Shown here: one piece after another, positions 5,065 through 6,165 of the stretch
Layout: every line of letters begins with the position of its first letter
Position numbering within the stretch: position 1 is the first letter of the stretch
Source: an uncultured Clostridia bacterium
Lineage (GTDB): Bacteria > Bacillota_A > Clostridia > Christensenellales > CAG-138
Length of the DNA stretch: 6,165 nt
NCBI GenBank assembly: GCA_946623765.1
Contig: CAMORL010000096.1
Coordinates: 1 to 6,165 of the forward strand
Reading direction: 5' to 3'
The notes under the pieces: model-generated
Seen by the model: the letters and a program-made list of their open reading frames with translations, nothing else
What the model was told of the DNA's origin: nothing
The model's database searches: none
Made by a program: the position numbers and the translations under genes

Positions 5065-6165
5065 TTACTCCGCAAAGCGAGCGCCGCACTCGGGGCAGAA
5101 CTTCGGCGGATTTGCGGGATCCGCAGGCGTGTAGCCGCACTTCGGGCAGCGCACCGCTTCGGGCTTCTTCTTGCCGCATTCGGTGCAGAACTTGCCGGTG
5201 TTCACGGTGCCGCAGGAGCAGGTCCAGCTGTCCGCGGGAGCGGGCTTCTTGGTGCCGCATTCGGTGCAGAAATTGCCGACCGCGTTTGCGCCGCACTTCG
5301 GGCACTTCCAGCCGTTCGCAGCCGTCTGCTGCGCTTCCTTCTGCTGCTGACCGAGCTGGAACAGCGCTGCCGTGTTTCCGCCCATGCCGCCGACGCCGTT
5401 GACCATGCCCATGCCCATGAAGCCGGTCATTGCGCCGTTCGCGTTGCCTGCCGCGGTCTTCATCGCTTCCGCGCTTGCCTGCGTCATCGTTGCCGCCGCC
5501 ATGGTGGGATCGCGGTTGATCGCTGCGCGCTGTGCCGCCTTGATCATCTCCGCATCCTCTTCGGTCAGCGTGATCGGGTTCATTGCGATGGAGACGACCT
5601 CAAGACCTCTCTTCTCGCCCCAGAGCTTACTTAGCTCGATGTTCATCGCCTCGCAGAGCTCGGTGGTGTGCGCCGGGACCTGATTCGGACGGACTTCGAG
5701 ATCGGAGATCTTCGCCATTGCGGGCTGCAGGGCGTTCACGAACTCGGTCTTCAGCTGGCTGTCGATCTCGCTGCGGAGATAATCGCCGGAAACGTTGCCG
5801 CAGACTTCCGTATAGAAGAGGATCGGGTCGACCATCTTATACGAGTATACGCCGTTGCAGCGCAGAGATACGTCGATGTCCAGGTTGATGTTGTGATCGA
5901 CGACACGGAACATGATCGGGTTCGGCGTGCCGAACTTGTTGTCCATGATCTCTTTGGTGTTGAAGTAATAGACGCGCTGATCCTTGCCTGTATCGCCGCC
6001 GAAGGTGAAACGGCGTCCGAGCGTCTTGAAGGAGTTCAGAATGCTCTGACCGAGACTGCCGGCAAAGATGCTCGGTTCGGTCGAGGTGTCATAGATGAAT
6101 TCGCCGGGCTCTGCGCAGACTTCCACGACCTTGCCCTGCTCGACGATGATCATGCACTGACCGTC
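5065..6165 (-). CDS. SPFH-domain protein with three C-terminal zinc ribbons (YdjI/virion-core-like), 5' end outside the window
   Basis: 366 residues are visible; the frame stays open to the edge (Asp-Gly-Gln-Cys precede the first Met at 6153). Family members carry DGQC-MIIVEQG in the middle of the N-terminal region, so I infer some 60-70 residues are missing and the Met at 6153 is internal. The SPFH (band-7-like) domain spans roughly residues 1-210 counted from the edge. It includes EPGEFIYDTSTEPSIF, RVYYFNTKEIMDNKFGTPNP and LEVVSIAMNPITLTEEDAEM. An Ala-rich then Met/Gly-rich flexible stretch follows (about 210-270), then a Gln-rich piece. Three zinc ribbons end the protein: Cys288/291/300/303, Cys316/318/327/330 (CxC in the first knuckle) and Cys340/343/357/360. 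SPFH proteins oligomerise at membranes; B. subtilis YdjI works with YdjG, YdjH and PspA. It is the first visible gene of a three-gene operon whose promoter lies to the right. The protein is likely cytosolic or membrane-peripheral, as no membrane helix is seen in the visible part. Confidence 0.9.
   Translation of the reverse strand, partial: DGQCMIIVEQGKVVEVCAEPGEFIYDTSTEPSIFAGSLGQSILNSFKTLGRRFTFGGDTGKDQRVYYFNTKEIMDNKFGTPNPIMFRVVDHNINLDIDVSLRCNGVYSYKMVDPILFYTEVCGNVSGDYLRSEIDSQLKTEFVNALQPAMAKISDLEVRPNQVPAHTTELCEAMNIELSKLWGEKRGLEVVSIAMNPITLTEEDAEMIKAAQRAAINRDPTMAAATMTQASAEAMKTAAGNANGAMTGFMGMGMVNGVGGMGGNTAALFQLGQQQKEAQQTAANGWKCPKCGANAVGNFCTECGTKKPAPADSWTCSCGTVNTGKFCTECGKKKPEAVRCPKCGYTPADPANPPKFCPECGARFAE

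Noticed and set aside
6151..6153. ATG at 6153 as the true start of the SPFH gene
   Set aside because: The frame continues open to the edge with Asp-Gly-Gln-Cys, a known internal stretch of the family, and no ribosome binding site is seen before the ATG in the 12 available bases.
1..6165. CRISPR arrays, insertion sequences, tRNA or rRNA genes
   Set aside because: I found no regularly spaced direct repeats, transposase motifs, terminal inverted repeats, cloverleaf or conserved rRNA segments on either strand.

Overview
The window looks like chromosomal DNA of a low-to-moderate GC-diverged Bacillota, most likely a Clostridia lineage with fairly high GC (upper fifties percent by eye). The reasons are strong AGGAG/GGAGG ribosome binding sites, consensus sigma-A type promoters, short U-tailed intrinsic terminators, and gene families typical of gut Clostridia (DegV, stand-alone LUD protein, SPFH/zinc-ribbon/TPM cluster). 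This is an inference from sequence character, not from a database match. All five genes lie on the minus strand, so transcription runs from high to low coordinates.

Right part (6165 to 2125): a three-gene operon. It begins with an SPFH-domain protein whose N-terminus lies outside the window and which ends in three zinc ribbons. Next comes a membrane protein with two N-terminal zinc ribbons and one C-terminal membrane segment. The last gene is a secreted/membrane-anchored protein of 556 residues with three TPM-like units and a Gly/Ser/His tail; its GTG start overlaps the previous stop (GTGA). The operon ends at an intrinsic terminator at 2125-2168. The three protein types match the YdjI, YdjG and YdjH partners that accompany PspA in the Bacillus subtilis pspA-ydjGHI envelope-stress operon, but in the order I-G-H. 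No pspA is visible here, and the operon promoter lies beyond the right edge.

Middle (2096 to 1105): a monocistronic degV-family gene (FakB-like fatty-acid-binding protein) with its own promoter (TTGCCT-17-TATAGT) and a near-perfect terminator four bases after its stop. A second hairpin-plus-T-tract terminator follows about 70 bases further on.

Left (964 to 164): a monocistronic LUD-domain (DUF162, LutC-like) protein with a clean promoter (TTGCAT-17-TATAAT), a very short leader and an intrinsic terminator. The last 160 bases hold no gene but contain a near-consensus leftward promoter (TTGACA-17-TAAAAT). Its -35 box sits inside a perfect 14-bp palindrome, and a predicted leader hairpin follows. 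This is evidently the control region of a gene beyond the left edge.

The three transcription units look independent. The envelope-stress-like operon and the DegV lipid-binding protein may both touch membrane homeostasis, but nothing in the sequence links their regulation. The most unusual items are the triplicated TPM architecture, the palindrome overlapping the left promoter, and the I-G-H order of the YdjGHI-like module.
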